From Hydrogenophilaceae bacterium (GTDB lineage Bacteria > Pseudomonadota > Alphaproteobacteria > Caulobacterales > Aquidulcibacteraceae): a stretch of DNA of 64,000 bases. Every line of letters begins with the position of its first letter. Within the stretch, counting starts at the first letter, position 1. Positions 8,652 to 16,370 of the stretch are shown here, in pieces. The notes under the pieces were generated by a model that worked only from the letters and a program-made list of their open reading frames with translations, made no database searches and was not told the DNA's origin. The stretch spans positions 58,302-122,301 of the forward strand of contig JACAEE010000156.1 of assembly GCA_013389015.1 (NCBI GenBank), read 5' to 3'. Both the position numbers and the translations under genes were made by a program.

Positions 8652-9428
8652 ATGCGCTTGCAGATGACAATCGGCATGTCTGCCGCCGCGATTCTTGCGT
8701 TGGCGCCGGCGCCGGCGCTTGCACACGACTTTTTCTTGTTGCCGGCGTCCTTCAACGCCGGCGCTGAAGTCCGCGTACAGGCGACCGTTGGCGCAAGCTT
8801 TCCAGCGGCTGAGATCGTCGTCACCGAGGACAGGGTCGCTGAAGCAGCGGCGAGCGAAGGCGCTTCGCTGCGCGTCGCCGGGGCGGGGCCAAGCGCCCTG
8901 GATCTGATCTTCGCCAGCGCCGCGCCCGGCGCGCATGTGGCTTCGCTGCGGCTGGCGCCAAGAGACGTCGAATATGCCGAAGACCGCATCCCGCTCATCA
9001 TGGAGGAATACGAGGTCGACGAAGCGGCGCGCGCAGCTGTCGCCGCACTGCCAGCCCCGCGTGTTCTGCGGGCGAGCTCTCAGCGTTTCGCCAAATCGAT
9101 CGTTTGCTTCCAATCTTGCGCCGACTGGACGCGGGCTGCGCGTCCGGCGGGCCATCCGCTTGAGTTCGTCGCTGACCCGGCCGAGCCGGGGCGTTTCGTA
9201 CTGCTGTTCCAGGGCGAGCCGCTTGCCAATTATCCGATCGCGCTCGCGCGCGCTTCAGAACGCGCGCATCTGGTGACCGACGACGCCGGCGCCGTCCGCG
9301 TCGGCGGCGGGACCGCGGGCGCATTCATGCTGTTCGCGGCTCACATGAGCGCGCCTGCCAGTCCGGGCGAACGATTTCAGATGCTGCTGAGCTCACTGAC
9401 GGCTCAGCTTAGTGAGCCGCCGCGCTGA
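8652..9428 (+). CDS. DUF4198 domain periplasmic protein (metal-uptake accessory type)
   Basis: 258 residues. A signal peptide (MRLQMTIGMSAAAILALAPAPALA) is followed at once by HDFFLLPASFNAGAEVRVQATVG, the N-terminal signature of DUF4198 proteins, whose His at the mature N-terminus is typical. Members are periplasmic and often accompany nickel/cobalt transporters or metal-responsive TonB receptors; the ligand here is unknown. I choose the ATG preceded by GGGGGAGGAG instead of the longer ORF-track start because it exposes the signal peptide. Last gene of the left flank before the mobile region. Confidence 0.8.
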   Translation: MRLQMTIGMSAAAILALAPAPALAHDFFLLPASFNAGAEVRVQATVGASFPAAEIVVTEDRVAEAAASEGASLRVAGAGPSALDLIFASAAPGAHVASLRLAPRDVEYAEDRIPLIMEEYEVDEAARAAVAALPAPRVLRASSQRFAKSIVCFQSCADWTRAARPAGHPLEFVADPAEPGRFVLLFQGEPLANYPIALARASERAHLVTDDAGAVRVGGGTAGAFMLFAAHMSAPASPGERFQMLLSSLTAQLSEPPR

Positions 9429-9508
9429 CGCGCCGCCGATGCGATCGCCGGGCTCAGGCAACTTGACCGGTGTGTTGGATTTCGCTTGCGCCCGACAGGC
9501 ATGATTGA
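9429..9508. other. Non-coding spacer at the left island border
   Basis: Short spacer between the DUF4198 gene and the integrase remnant. No ORF with coding character, no tRNA and no terminator is visible. The left junction of the element, if preserved, should lie here or just after the remnant. Confidence 0.4.
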
Positions 9509-9635
9509 GCGGCTCACGCGCAAGCGGCCGCCATCACCGAACACAAGACTTTGCGCGAGATCGAACGCTACCGCAGCGGCCGATCAAGAGCGGCTCGCGC
9601 GCGAAGCCATCTCGCGGCTCATTCTGAACGGGTGA
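9509..9635 (+). pseudogene. C-terminal remnant of a tyrosine-recombinase integrase, frameshifted
   Basis: Reading the plus strand by eye gives AHAQAAAITEHKTLREIERY, then after a shift of reading frame TAAADQERLAREAISRLILNG and a stop. This matches the end of phage/ICE-type integrases, where GHKTLREVERYT contains the catalytic Tyr. The junction behaves as a 2-bp loss at the Y-T codons, and an in-frame stop precedes the fragment, so the rest of the gene is gone. It suggests that an integrated element ends near here. No ORF-track entry covers it. Confidence 0.65.
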
Positions 9636-9927
9636 CGAACGCCAACTACCAAACCTAGCGCCAAGCCTTCCAAAGCACTCAATGAAATCAAGCGCGTTGG
9701 AAGGGAGTGGCGACCCCGGAGAAACGAAACCCGGCGCATCACGGCAATACGTCAACGCGGCTCGCCTCATGCTCAGACTCGGCCCGCCATTGGACCCTCA
9801 GTCGGCTAAGGGAATAGCGAAGCCGCGCGGGGCCCACGTCCAAGGCCAAAGCTGGCGCCGGTATGAATTGTGGTGCAAGCGACGTCGTTTCCGATCCATC
9901 AAGCACCGACAGCCCACGCTGCGATAT
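9636..9927. other. Non-coding region between integrase remnant and nuclease gene
   Basis: 292 bp. The ORFs listed here (9534..9770 minus and the N-terminal part of 9682..10467) lack coding character, and I see no RNA gene. The sequence just 3' of the integrase remnant would be the natural place for an attachment-site core, but I found no repeat partner by eye. Confidence 0.35.
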
Positions 9928-10467
9928 ATGGTTGGCCGAATGAGACAACGCCCAGGCCATTCCTCGCCATTGCGGCCCACCCCGCAGTGGCGACGGCTCT
10001 GGCGCCGACGCCGGATACGCAGCCTTGCGGTCGGACTGGCGCTCGTGGGCGCCCTCGGGCTCGCGCAGCTGACGCTGTCGCCGCCGTTGATGCAATCCGC
10101 CGCTCAAGAGCCGTCAGCAAGCATTCGCCTTCGCGTCATCGATGGCGACACGGTTGAAGTTCGAGAGACCGGTGAACGTATCCGGCTGGAAAATATTGAT
10201 ACGCCTGAGACCGGTGATCGCGCCCGCTGCGCGGGCGAGCGCCAAGCCGGTGAGCTGGCGACCGCTGAAGCGCGCAGGCTCATTGGTCAAGCCGATCGCA
10301 TCAGCATTCTCCGCAGCGGGCGGACCGACCGGTATGGGCGCACGATCGGATGGATTGCGCTGGACGGACGCGATCTCGGCGCCATGCTGATTGAAGCAGG
10401 GCTTGCGCGGCCCTGGCGGGGACGGCGCCAATCTTGGTGCTCAGCCTCCGGACAATTGCTGCATTGA
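9928..10467 (+). CDS. Thermonuclease (SNase-like) family protein, membrane-anchored or secreted
   Basis: About 179 residues. A basic, Arg/Trp-rich N-terminus precedes a hydrophobic segment (AVGLALVGALGLAQLTL), then a staphylococcal-nuclease domain: RLRVIDGDTVEVRETGERIRLENIDTPETGD, later TDRYGRTIGWIALDGRDLGAMLIEAGLARPW. The DGDT, R-x-ENIDTPE and DRYGR motifs hold the catalytic Asp, Arg and Glu. It likely degrades nucleic acid outside the cytoplasm; small SNase genes are common near trb operons. Start uncertain (ATG 9928 or 9940, no clear ribosome site). Its 3' end overlaps the convergent small membrane protein gene by 27 bp. Confidence 0.8.
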   Translation: MVGRMRQRPGHSSPLRPTPQWRRLWRRRRIRSLAVGLALVGALGLAQLTLSPPLMQSAAQEPSASIRLRVIDGDTVEVRETGERIRLENIDTPETGDRARCAGERQAGELATAEARRLIGQADRISILRSGRTDRYGRTIGWIALDGRDLGAMLIEAGLARPWRGRRQSWCSASGQLLH

Positions 10468-10689
10468 GCGGCGGCTCAGTCGCAGCAGGTGGCGGGCGAT
10501 GAGGCCTGCAATGGCGGCGCGCCCTAGCGCTTCGAGATGGCCAGCGCCGCAACGTTGCGCGAGCCAGCCGGAGAGGGCGCCTGCAGCAATGACCGGCGTC
10601 CAGCGCACCAGGCCGAGCGCAATTCTGTACGCGGCTTCGAGCAATACGATCGCGAACAAGACAAAGAGCGATACGATCAGCGCTTCCAT
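10441..10689 (-). CDS. Small hypothetical membrane protein of the mobile element
   Basis: 82 residues. Starts MEALIVSLFVLFAIVLLEAAYRIALGLVRW with one strong hydrophobic helix, then a second weaker one (TPVIAAGALSGWLAQ) and a basic tail (ARHLLRLSRRS). I choose the ATG at 10689 over the TTG at 10704 because GGAG lies 9 bases before it. The start overlaps the stop of the HNH gene by 13 bp, so the two are probably translationally coupled. No family recognised. Confidence 0.55.
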   Translation of the reverse strand: MEALIVSLFVLFAIVLLEAAYRIALGLVRWTPVIAAGALSGWLAQRCGAGHLEALGRAAIAGLIARHLLRLSRRSMQQLSGG

Positions 10690-11012
10690 GACGCCGCGCT
10701 CCAATTCCGGTGCGGCTGATCAAAGGGGCGGCCGCGCAGCTTTGGCCCGTATCTGCGCCGGCGCTCATATTGCGAGAGCACAGCGCCGTTAAGGCGCTTC
10801 GCTTTCCAGATCGCCTTGATGTCGCGCAGCGTTTTGACCTTGTGGCACGCAGCGCACATGAGCTGGTCGGGTTTTGCGCGCCGCCATGCGTTCGGCGTCG
10901 AGTGCTCGCCGATCAGACCTTCGGTCTCTTCGCACTCGTCGATGCAGCAAGCGCCGTTCTGCTTTTTCAGCAGCGCTTGGTACTCGCGCGCGGTCAGGTA
11001 GAGGCGGGTCAT
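10677..11012 (-). CDS. HNH endonuclease-like protein
   Basis: 111 residues. MTRLYLTAREYQALLKKQNGACCIDECEE opens a compact HNH/zinc fold: paired Cys (CC-x3-C), then GLIGEHSTP with the likely catalytic His, then LMCAACHKVKTLRDIKAIWKAKR with the second Cys pair and a terminal His/Asn-type position. Proteins of this size and pattern are common in alphaproteobacterial prophages and conjugative elements; cleavage activity is unproven. The ORF-track start reads about 370 bp further upstream without coding character, so I use the internal ATG. Confidence 0.7.
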   Translation of the reverse strand: MTRLYLTAREYQALLKKQNGACCIDECEETEGLIGEHSTPNAWRRAKPDQLMCAACHKVKTLRDIKAIWKAKRLNGAVLSQYERRRRYGPKLRGRPFDQPHRNWSAASWKR

Positions 11013-11210
11013 GTCGAGACGCGCCTTCTTCAAAAGTTGAAGCGAAGGGCGCTGATGTCTCGACGTGTTTGGCTCGCAACGCTGCGCGTCGAACGGTCCC
11101 CAGATGTGAGAACAAAACAAGCACAAATTGGTTGAGCGTGCAAGCGGTGTCTGCGAGGACGCGCACCTACTTTCGCGTTGCGAGCACGTCACGTGGCTTA
11201 CGAGGAGAAA

Positions 11211-11522
11211 GTGCCGGTGAAGTTCGGTCAGCTCGGGCGACTGAGCGGGCTCTATTTCGGTTGCACGGGATGTGCGCGCGGCAAGCTCTTTACGGCGATT
11301 GAGCTGGTGAAGCTCTATGGCGCCGAGGGACGCGTTGGTGATCTCGCCAAGCGCCTGTCTTGCAAATTCTGCAAGCAGCATAGGAAGCGTCCGCCGCGTG
11401 TTTATGTGGAGGTCGCAAAGCCCGGCTATACGAAAGCGGAAGTCGCGGCGCTTAACGCAACAGACCTAGATGCATTGGTGTTGAGCTTGGAGAAGCTGCA
11501 ACCCAAGAAGAAGATTTCGTGA
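11211..11522 (+). CDS. Small zinc-ribbon-like hypothetical protein
   Basis: About 103 residues. Two Cys pairs (FGCTGCARGK and LSCKFCKQHRK) separated by about 30 residues could bind one zinc ion. Between them lies LVKLYGAEGRVGDLAKRL; the C-terminus is Leu/Lys rich. Similar small CxxC proteins are frequent in alphaproteobacterial mobile elements but have no assigned role. I prefer the GTG at 11211 (GAGGAG just upstream, spacing short) over the TTG at 11178. It lies opposite in direction to the trb operon and its neighbours. Confidence 0.5.
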   Translation: MPVKFGQLGRLSGLYFGCTGCARGKLFTAIELVKLYGAEGRVGDLAKRLSCKFCKQHRKRPPRVYVEVAKPGYTKAEVAALNATDLDALVLSLEKLQPKKKIS

Positions 11523-11663
11523 TGGTGCGAACCCGCGCGGTGCGCGGGACGCGCCCCTTGCGCTTCGCTCCGGGAAGAGATTTCTCGTGAACCGAGCCGC
11601 GCTTGTTGAAGCTTGGTGCGCGTCTCGGCCCTGCGGGCTTCGATCGCTTTCGCCGGCGCGCCG

Positions 11664-11993
11664 CTAGTCCGTTGAGGTTTTGTTGCGCCGCCGGTCCGCA
11701 ATCCAGGCATCGAGATCGATTGGATCGTAGCGCACAGCCCTGTCGGTCGACTTGATGAAACGCGGACCCTTCCCGGCGCAGCGCATCTTGTCGAGCGTCG
11801 ACTTCGAGAGGCCAAGCCGGGCGGCGGCTTCGCGGACGTTGAGCAGCACTGGCGGCGGCGCGATGACGCGTTTCGTCTGCGTGGCTGACGCCGATCGTGT
11901 GCGAACAGACTGCGGCCGCGCTCCTGCTTGGCTCGCGTTGCCGAAAAGGTCTGGCTGCGGCGGGCGCTCCTCGTTGAGGCGCTGCTTTTTCAC
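11664..11993 (-). CDS. AlpA/excisionase-like helix-turn-helix protein at the end of the trb operon
   Basis: 109 residues. A disordered, Gln/Arg/Pro-rich N-terminus (about 45 residues) is followed by an AlpA/MerR-like DNA-binding domain: LLNVREAAARLGLSKSTLDKMRCAGKGPRFIKSTDRAVRYDPIDLDAWIADRR. This is the standard winged-helix pattern with the RYDPIDLDAWI wing. Its ATG overlaps the trbI stop by 4 bp (ATGA), so it is translated with the conjugation genes. It may regulate transfer or excision. Confidence 0.8.
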   Translation of the reverse strand: MKKQRLNEERPPQPDLFGNASQAGARPQSVRTRSASATQTKRVIAPPPVLLNVREAAARLGLSKSTLDKMRCAGKGPRFIKSTDRAVRYDPIDLDAWIADRRRNKTSTD

Positions 11994-13129
11994 GGCGGGT
12001 AGGGACGCAGTTGAATATCTTGGCTGACCAACACCCGAACGCGCGCGCCGGCGCGTATGCGAAGTGTTGGTCTCACATTGAGTTCGCGATCGACGAGACG
12101 CGAACCAGTCTGCGCCGCTTGTTGAGCAGCGGCGTCACCAATGCTCTGCGAAAGTCTGGCATCGTCTTCGTCCTCACTTTCATTGGCGGCCACGCCGAGG
12201 ACGGCGGAGATAAGCGAGGCGAATGCAATGCGTCCAATGTGGGCGTCGACATCGCCGGTTAAACCGGTGCTGCCGCCGGCGTCGGCGCCGGGCATCGCGC
12301 GCAGCGGGATCGACCACCCATTTGGCATGATGAGCCTGTTCCAAACAACCAGCAGACGCCGCTCCCCATAGGCGGTGTCAGCGTCGTAGGAGCCGATCAG
12401 TCGCGCCCCTTGCGGAATCAGCAGTGTCTCGCCCGTGACGCTGTCGAAGACGTTTTCGCTCACTTGAGCGATGACGCGTCCGGGCTGATCGGAATTCAGG
12501 GCGGTGATAAGCGCCGCAGATATCGTGGCGCCTGCCTGGATCGTGTATGGCGAACGCGGCGGCGCATAGGTTGCGTCGAGCACGCCGTCGTCGCGTCCGC
12601 GCTGACCATTGAGGAAGGCGGCGCGCCGGCCGGTCTCAGTGAAGCTCTGACCGTCCGCTGGGCGGACGACCGCGCGGCGCTCTGAAAAAAGAATGGATGA
12701 CGTGCGCGCCGCGTCGGCCTCCGTTTCAAGAGGCGAGGGGCGGGCTGGCGCATATGTGGCGGCGCCAGTATCGTCCGGCGCAGACAATGTCGCGTCAGCC
12801 GGCGCGTGATCGCCCCAGAAATAATCGTGGCCTTCCTCGGGCGGCTGCAGCGTTGCCAGATCGTAGTTTGCGGGGGCCTCGCGAATGTTCTCCGGCGGGT
12901 TGGAGGTTTGCAGGCTTTGTGAGCCGTCTTCGCCCGCAACCGGCCTGCGGTCGCGTTCGGACAATCCGTTGATGAGCGCAAACGCGATGAGCCCGCCGAG
13001 GCCGAGAGCACCGGCCATCAACGTCTTACGCGAGAGCCGTCGCGGCTTTGGCGGCGCGGCGCGGATGGAGGTGATCGGCGCTGGCGGTGGCCGCGCCTCA
13101 TCCGTTGCGGCCGGCTGGGGAGCGGTCAT
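11990..13129 (-). CDS. trbI: Conjugal transfer protein TrbI (VirB10 family)
   Basis: 379 residues. VirB10-type channel protein that spans inner and outer membranes of the mating apparatus. A Pro/Arg-rich cytoplasmic N-terminus is followed by one membrane helix (LMAGALGLGGLIAFALINGL), a long low-complexity periplasmic stretch, and the C-terminal VirB10 domain starting near SPYTIQAGATISAALITALNSDQPGRVIAQV, with LLIPQGARLIGSYD and the antenna region following. It overlaps the trbG stop by 4 bp upstream and the AlpA-like gene by 4 bp downstream. Confidence 0.95.
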   Translation of the reverse strand: MTAPQPAATDEARPPPAPITSIRAAPPKPRRLSRKTLMAGALGLGGLIAFALINGLSERDRRPVAGEDGSQSLQTSNPPENIREAPANYDLATLQPPEEGHDYFWGDHAPADATLSAPDDTGAATYAPARPSPLETEADAARTSSILFSERRAVVRPADGQSFTETGRRAAFLNGQRGRDDGVLDATYAPPRSPYTIQAGATISAALITALNSDQPGRVIAQVSENVFDSVTGETLLIPQGARLIGSYDADTAYGERRLLVVWNRLIMPNGWSIPLRAMPGADAGGSTGLTGDVDAHIGRIAFASLISAVLGVAANESEDEDDARLSQSIGDAAAQQAAQTGSRLVDRELNVRPTLRIRAGARVRVLVSQDIQLRPYPP

Positions 13130-13956
13130 GGGCGTCTCCCGCGGCGGGCCGTGCGCGGCGCGTGCGCATCGTCGCGACTGATGCGCACGATTTGAGGACG
13201 CTCGGCGCCTAACCGAAGTTCGGCGATGTCGAAGAGACGATCGATCACGTAGCGGCTGCCGGAGACCCGATAATTCACGAGCCCTGCCTCGCCATTCTCG
13301 ATGACGAAGAGCGGCGGCGCCTCGCTGGTGGCCATCGCCGGTGGAAACTCGATGTAGGTCTTGGCCCCGTCGTCGAAGACACGGACGGGCCGCCAGTGCG
13401 GATTGAAGCCGCGCACGGTGCGGATGCGATAGCCGAAGTTCAGCGTTTCCAAAGCAGCAGGAGCGCCGGCGAGTTCGTCGTCAGCGTCGGCGGGATAGCG
13501 CCACGCGGTCTGCGCGGAATAGGTTTGACCACTGGTCGCGATGGCTTCGATGGCGTAGGTGCGCCGATCGGTGATGAGAACAATGTTGGTGCGGATGCTG
13601 GCGCGTGTCGGCTTAATAAGCAGCATGGCGCGCGCGTTGGCGACGTCGCCGCCCACCGCCTGTTCAACCATCCAGCGGGTTGTGTCTCCCGCTGCAACAG
13701 TGACGATTGTTTCACCGGGTTCAAGCAGCACCGTCGAAATGAAGCCAGGCGCGCCATAAACCTCGTAGATGGCGCCAGGCGCATAATCGTAGATATGTGT
13801 TGCGTCGGTGAAGTTGGCCGGGTCCGGGCGCCGGCGTGCCTCCGCATTGGCTTCCGCAAGCGTAGTGATGGGCGCTGTGGCCCGCGAACCCTGCGCCTCG
13901 GCGGACGTGCAGGCCAAGCTTGTGAGCGCGAAGCAAACAAAGGCGGTTCGGTTCAT
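13126..13956 (-). CDS. trbG: Conjugal transfer protein TrbG (VirB9 family)
   Basis: 276 residues. Periplasmic/outer-membrane core subunit of the type IV secretion channel. A signal peptide (MNRTAFVCFALTSLACTSAEAQG) is followed by the VirB9 pattern: DATHIYDYAPGAIYEVYGAPGFISTVLLEPGETI, GDTTRWMVEQA, ITDRRTYAIEA, and the C-terminal interaction domain for VirB7/VirB10. The ORF-track start is 65 codons too far upstream and reads into trbF; the internal ATG overlaps the trbF stop by 4 bp. Confidence 0.94.
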   Translation of the reverse strand: MNRTAFVCFALTSLACTSAEAQGSRATAPITTLAEANAEARRRPDPANFTDATHIYDYAPGAIYEVYGAPGFISTVLLEPGETIVTVAAGDTTRWMVEQAVGGDVANARAMLLIKPTRASIRTNIVLITDRRTYAIEAIATSGQTYSAQTAWRYPADADDELAGAPAALETLNFGYRIRTVRGFNPHWRPVRVFDDGAKTYIEFPPAMATSEAPPLFVIENGEAGLVNYRVSGSRYVIDRLFDIAELRLGAERPQIVRISRDDAHAPRTARRGRRP

Positions 13957-14663
13957 GGCTGCACTCGCGGAGAGGAGAACGCGGGCGTTTCCGGCGAAAT
14001 GGAAAATTCGGTGATGAAAAGCCCCAGCGGATTGTGCATCAGAGCATCGGCGTTGCGTGGGCGGTCGAAGCGCACGGTGAAGAGCCCTGTAAAACTCTGA
14101 GCCGAGCGCGCGTCGGCCCCGTGTGTGGCCTCGATCCAACTCACTTGCCACGTCGCCTCTGAACGTTGCACGACGGAGGTGATGACAGCGGTTCGCGCGC
14201 TCGTACCCAACCGCGCGAAAGGATCGTCTTCGCGCGCGATCTCGTTGAGCTGCTGTGACGCCTGCGGTGTCAGGAAGCGGTAGGCCGCAAACCAGTTTTG
14301 GCGCAGCACCACGCCGTCGGTTGGAATCTCGCGCACCAGCCGAACGAAATGGCCAAGGAAGTAGCTGACCTGCGCGTCGGTCGGTGTATAGCGCCCCGAC
14401 AACGGTTCAACCGAGAGCACGCGGCCTTGCGGACTTACTTCGACTACGTGAACGAAGGTGCGCTTCTGCAGAGCCACGAAGGTGAGACCGGCCGCGAGCA
14501 CGATAGCGAGCAGACCAAGGCCGAACGCGAGCCAGCGCCAAGTCACGGCTGCTTGCACGGCGGCGCCCATGCGTGCGTCCCATGCTTGCTGGGCGCGCGC
14601 GAATGGCGTGTCTGGCGCATCGGCCGCGTAAGCGCGAGGGGGACGTCGAAAAGGAAAGCTCAT
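13953..14663 (-). CDS. trbF: Conjugal transfer protein TrbF (VirB8 family)
   Basis: 236 residues. Inner-membrane assembly factor of the mating channel. The cytoplasmic N-terminus contains NPFARAQQAWD-like sequence (PFARAQQAWDARMG), then one helix (WLAFGLGLLAIVLAAGLTFVAL) and the periplasmic VirB8/NTF2-like domain with TPTDAQVSYFLGHFVRLVREIPTDGVV and NWFAAYRFLTPQASQQLNE. Normal length. It lies 18 bp after trbL and overlaps trbG by 4 bp. Confidence 0.94.
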   Translation of the reverse strand: MSFPFRRPPRAYAADAPDTPFARAQQAWDARMGAAVQAAVTWRWLAFGLGLLAIVLAAGLTFVALQKRTFVHVVEVSPQGRVLSVEPLSGRYTPTDAQVSYFLGHFVRLVREIPTDGVVLRQNWFAAYRFLTPQASQQLNEIAREDDPFARLGTSARTAVITSVVQRSEATWQVSWIEATHGADARSAQSFTGLFTVRFDRPRNADALMHNPLGLFITEFSISPETPAFSSPRVQP

Positions 14664-14681
14664 GACGGTGCTTTCTCCGTG

Positions 14682-15650
14682 TCAGGACTTCTGGCGCGGC
14701 CGCATCGCCGCATAATTGGGTCGTGGGCGTGCGCCGCCGCTTGAGCCGCGCCCCCGCGCGGGGCGCCCGCGAGAACCGCCGCGGCCAGACGTCAGCAGTT
14801 TCGTTGTGACTGCCGCGCCGACGACCATGCCGGCGCCAGCCATGGCGCCTTGAATGGGCTGCGCGGCAGAGAGGCTGGGATTGCCTTGCATCACTTCGCT
14901 TGCGAGCGCAGGCGCAAGGAATGAAAGCGCGAGAATAGTGAGGCCGAACAACAGCACATCGAGGGCGCCGCCATTGGCGAGTGTCATCGTCTGGGGCAAT
15001 TCGGCAACGAAACTCAGCGCCACGCTGGCGACAAAGGCCAAGAGGAAGAGCCGGATCGCAGAACTTGCGACCCACCCCAGCGGCCGTTCAGCGGCCCACG
15101 CCGTGCCCGAGAACACGCCCCAGGGCAGGGCGACGAAGGCCGCGAGCGAGCCAAGCTTGAAGGCGATAAGCTGGACAAAGATCTGCAGCGCCAGCACGAA
15201 GAAGGCGACGAGAATGGTGACACCCGCCAGCAGAATGGTGGCGAGCGTCAGGAAGTCCGTAAAGATGTTCAGCCCATCGCCCATTTCCATGACGCGGCCA
15301 AATAGCTCCTTGCCTTGAACCGCGACGCGGGCGGGATCGTGCAGTTGTGCGAGGCTCATGCCGGAGCCGCCGGCCTTCAAGCCGAGTGCCGCGCCTGATT
15401 GATTGATGGCGCCTGCGATCGCGTTCCAATTGTTCACAAGAAACGCGAAGAGGCCGACGAACAGCACCTTCCGGAAGAAGGGCGCTATCGGCGCTTCGGC
15501 TTTGAGCGCCCACATGGCGCCGGCGAGCGTCACCGAGATGACGATAAGCGCGTTCAGGACGAAGGCGACATCGCCTTGGATCAATCCAAATCCACGGTCG
15601 GCAAGACCGAGGAAGCGATCGAGGAAGGAATTGACGCTGCCGGTGTTCAT
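14682..15650 (-). CDS. trbL: Conjugal transfer protein TrbL (VirB6 family)
   Basis: 322 residues. Polytopic inner-membrane component of the DNA transfer channel. MNTGSVNSFLDRFLGLADRGFGLIQGDVAFVLNALIVIS opens the typical TrbL N-terminus; about six hydrophobic helices follow. The C-terminus is Gly/Arg rich (SGRGGSRGRPARGRGSSGGARPRP), as in other TrbL tails. It is shorter than many TrbL proteins but lacks no obvious core part. A 6-bp gap separates it from trbJ, leaving no room for the entry-exclusion gene trbK often found between them. Confidence 0.93.
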   Translation of the reverse strand: MNTGSVNSFLDRFLGLADRGFGLIQGDVAFVLNALIVISVTLAGAMWALKAEAPIAPFFRKVLFVGLFAFLVNNWNAIAGAINQSGAALGLKAGGSGMSLAQLHDPARVAVQGKELFGRVMEMGDGLNIFTDFLTLATILLAGVTILVAFFVLALQIFVQLIAFKLGSLAAFVALPWGVFSGTAWAAERPLGWVASSAIRLFLLAFVASVALSFVAELPQTMTLANGGALDVLLFGLTILALSFLAPALASEVMQGNPSLSAAQPIQGAMAGAGMVVGAAVTTKLLTSGRGGSRGRPARGRGSSGGARPRPNYAAMRPRQKS

Positions 15651-15656
15651 GGGGCT

Positions 15657-16370
15657 TCAGAACCGGGGCTGCGCCGCTGGTGCGTCGCTCGAAACTTCAG
15701 TCGGGAAGGCTTGGCGGCGCACCGCACGAGCGCGCTCTTCGCGCGCGATCTGCTCAAGGCGTTCGGAGGCAAGAGCACGCGCTTGAGCGGCTTGCAGCGC
15801 TTGGAGCTGCGCGACCTGTGAGGAGAGGACGCCGATCGCTTGCGCCGTCGCTTGTTCCGCCGATGTCTGCCCCTCCGCACGTGCGCTGGCCTGAAGCGCT
15901 CGTGACATCGCGCTGTCGGCGTCTTCCAACCCATTGCTGCTGGCCGACGCACTGATCGTCATGAGCGCCTCTACGCTATCGCGGCTTTCCTCCAGCCAGC
16001 GGTCGGACTGGGTGAGCAACCTATCGAGATCGAAGCTTGAGACGTCTTCCGGATAGAGCTCGCGCATATCGCGCGCGATTGTTTCGGCGTTCTGCTGTAG
16101 GCCTTCTGCTTCGTGCAGCAGATTGCGCACTTGCCCGATCGAGGCCGACAGTTCGGGCGACATTTCGAGGCCCAGGCCCTCCAGCATCTGCGCCTGTTGT
16201 CGAATTTGCTCGATCTGGTTGTTGATCTGCGAGATCATGTGCGTCACTTGCGTGATGCTCTGCGCGAGATTGGCAGGATCGATCACGACCCATTGCGCGC
16301 GCGCGGGCGCTCCACCGAGTGCGAGTGCGAGCGCGCAAGCGGCGATGAAAAGACGTGGTCTGCGCTTCAT
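15657..16370 (-). CDS. trbJ: Conjugal transfer protein TrbJ (VirB5 family)
   Basis: 237 residues. Minor pilus/adhesin-type subunit. Signal peptide MKRRPRLFIAACALALALGGAPARA, then the TrbJ signature QWVVIDPANLAQSITQVTHMISQINNQIEQIRQQAQML and long amphipathic helices. The ORF-track start lies 34 codons upstream inside trbE; the ATG used here overlaps the trbE stop by 4 bp (ATGA), consistent with translational coupling. Confidence 0.93.
   Translation of the reverse strand: MKRRPRLFIAACALALALGGAPARAQWVVIDPANLAQSITQVTHMISQINNQIEQIRQQAQMLEGLGLEMSPELSASIGQVRNLLHEAEGLQQNAETIARDMRELYPEDVSSFDLDRLLTQSDRWLEESRDSVEALMTISASASSNGLEDADSAMSRALQASARAEGQTSAEQATAQAIGVLSSQVAQLQALQAAQARALASERLEQIAREERARAVRRQAFPTEVSSDAPAAQPRF

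Noticed and set aside
9534-9770. 78-aa minus-strand ORF over the integrase remnant
   Set aside because: The opposite strand gives recognisable integrase sequence; this ORF has no similarity to anything and a random composition.
9636-9780. tRNA or tRNA 3' end as attachment site after the integrase remnant
   Set aside because: No T-loop GGTTCGAATCC-type sequence or cloverleaf could be found on either strand.
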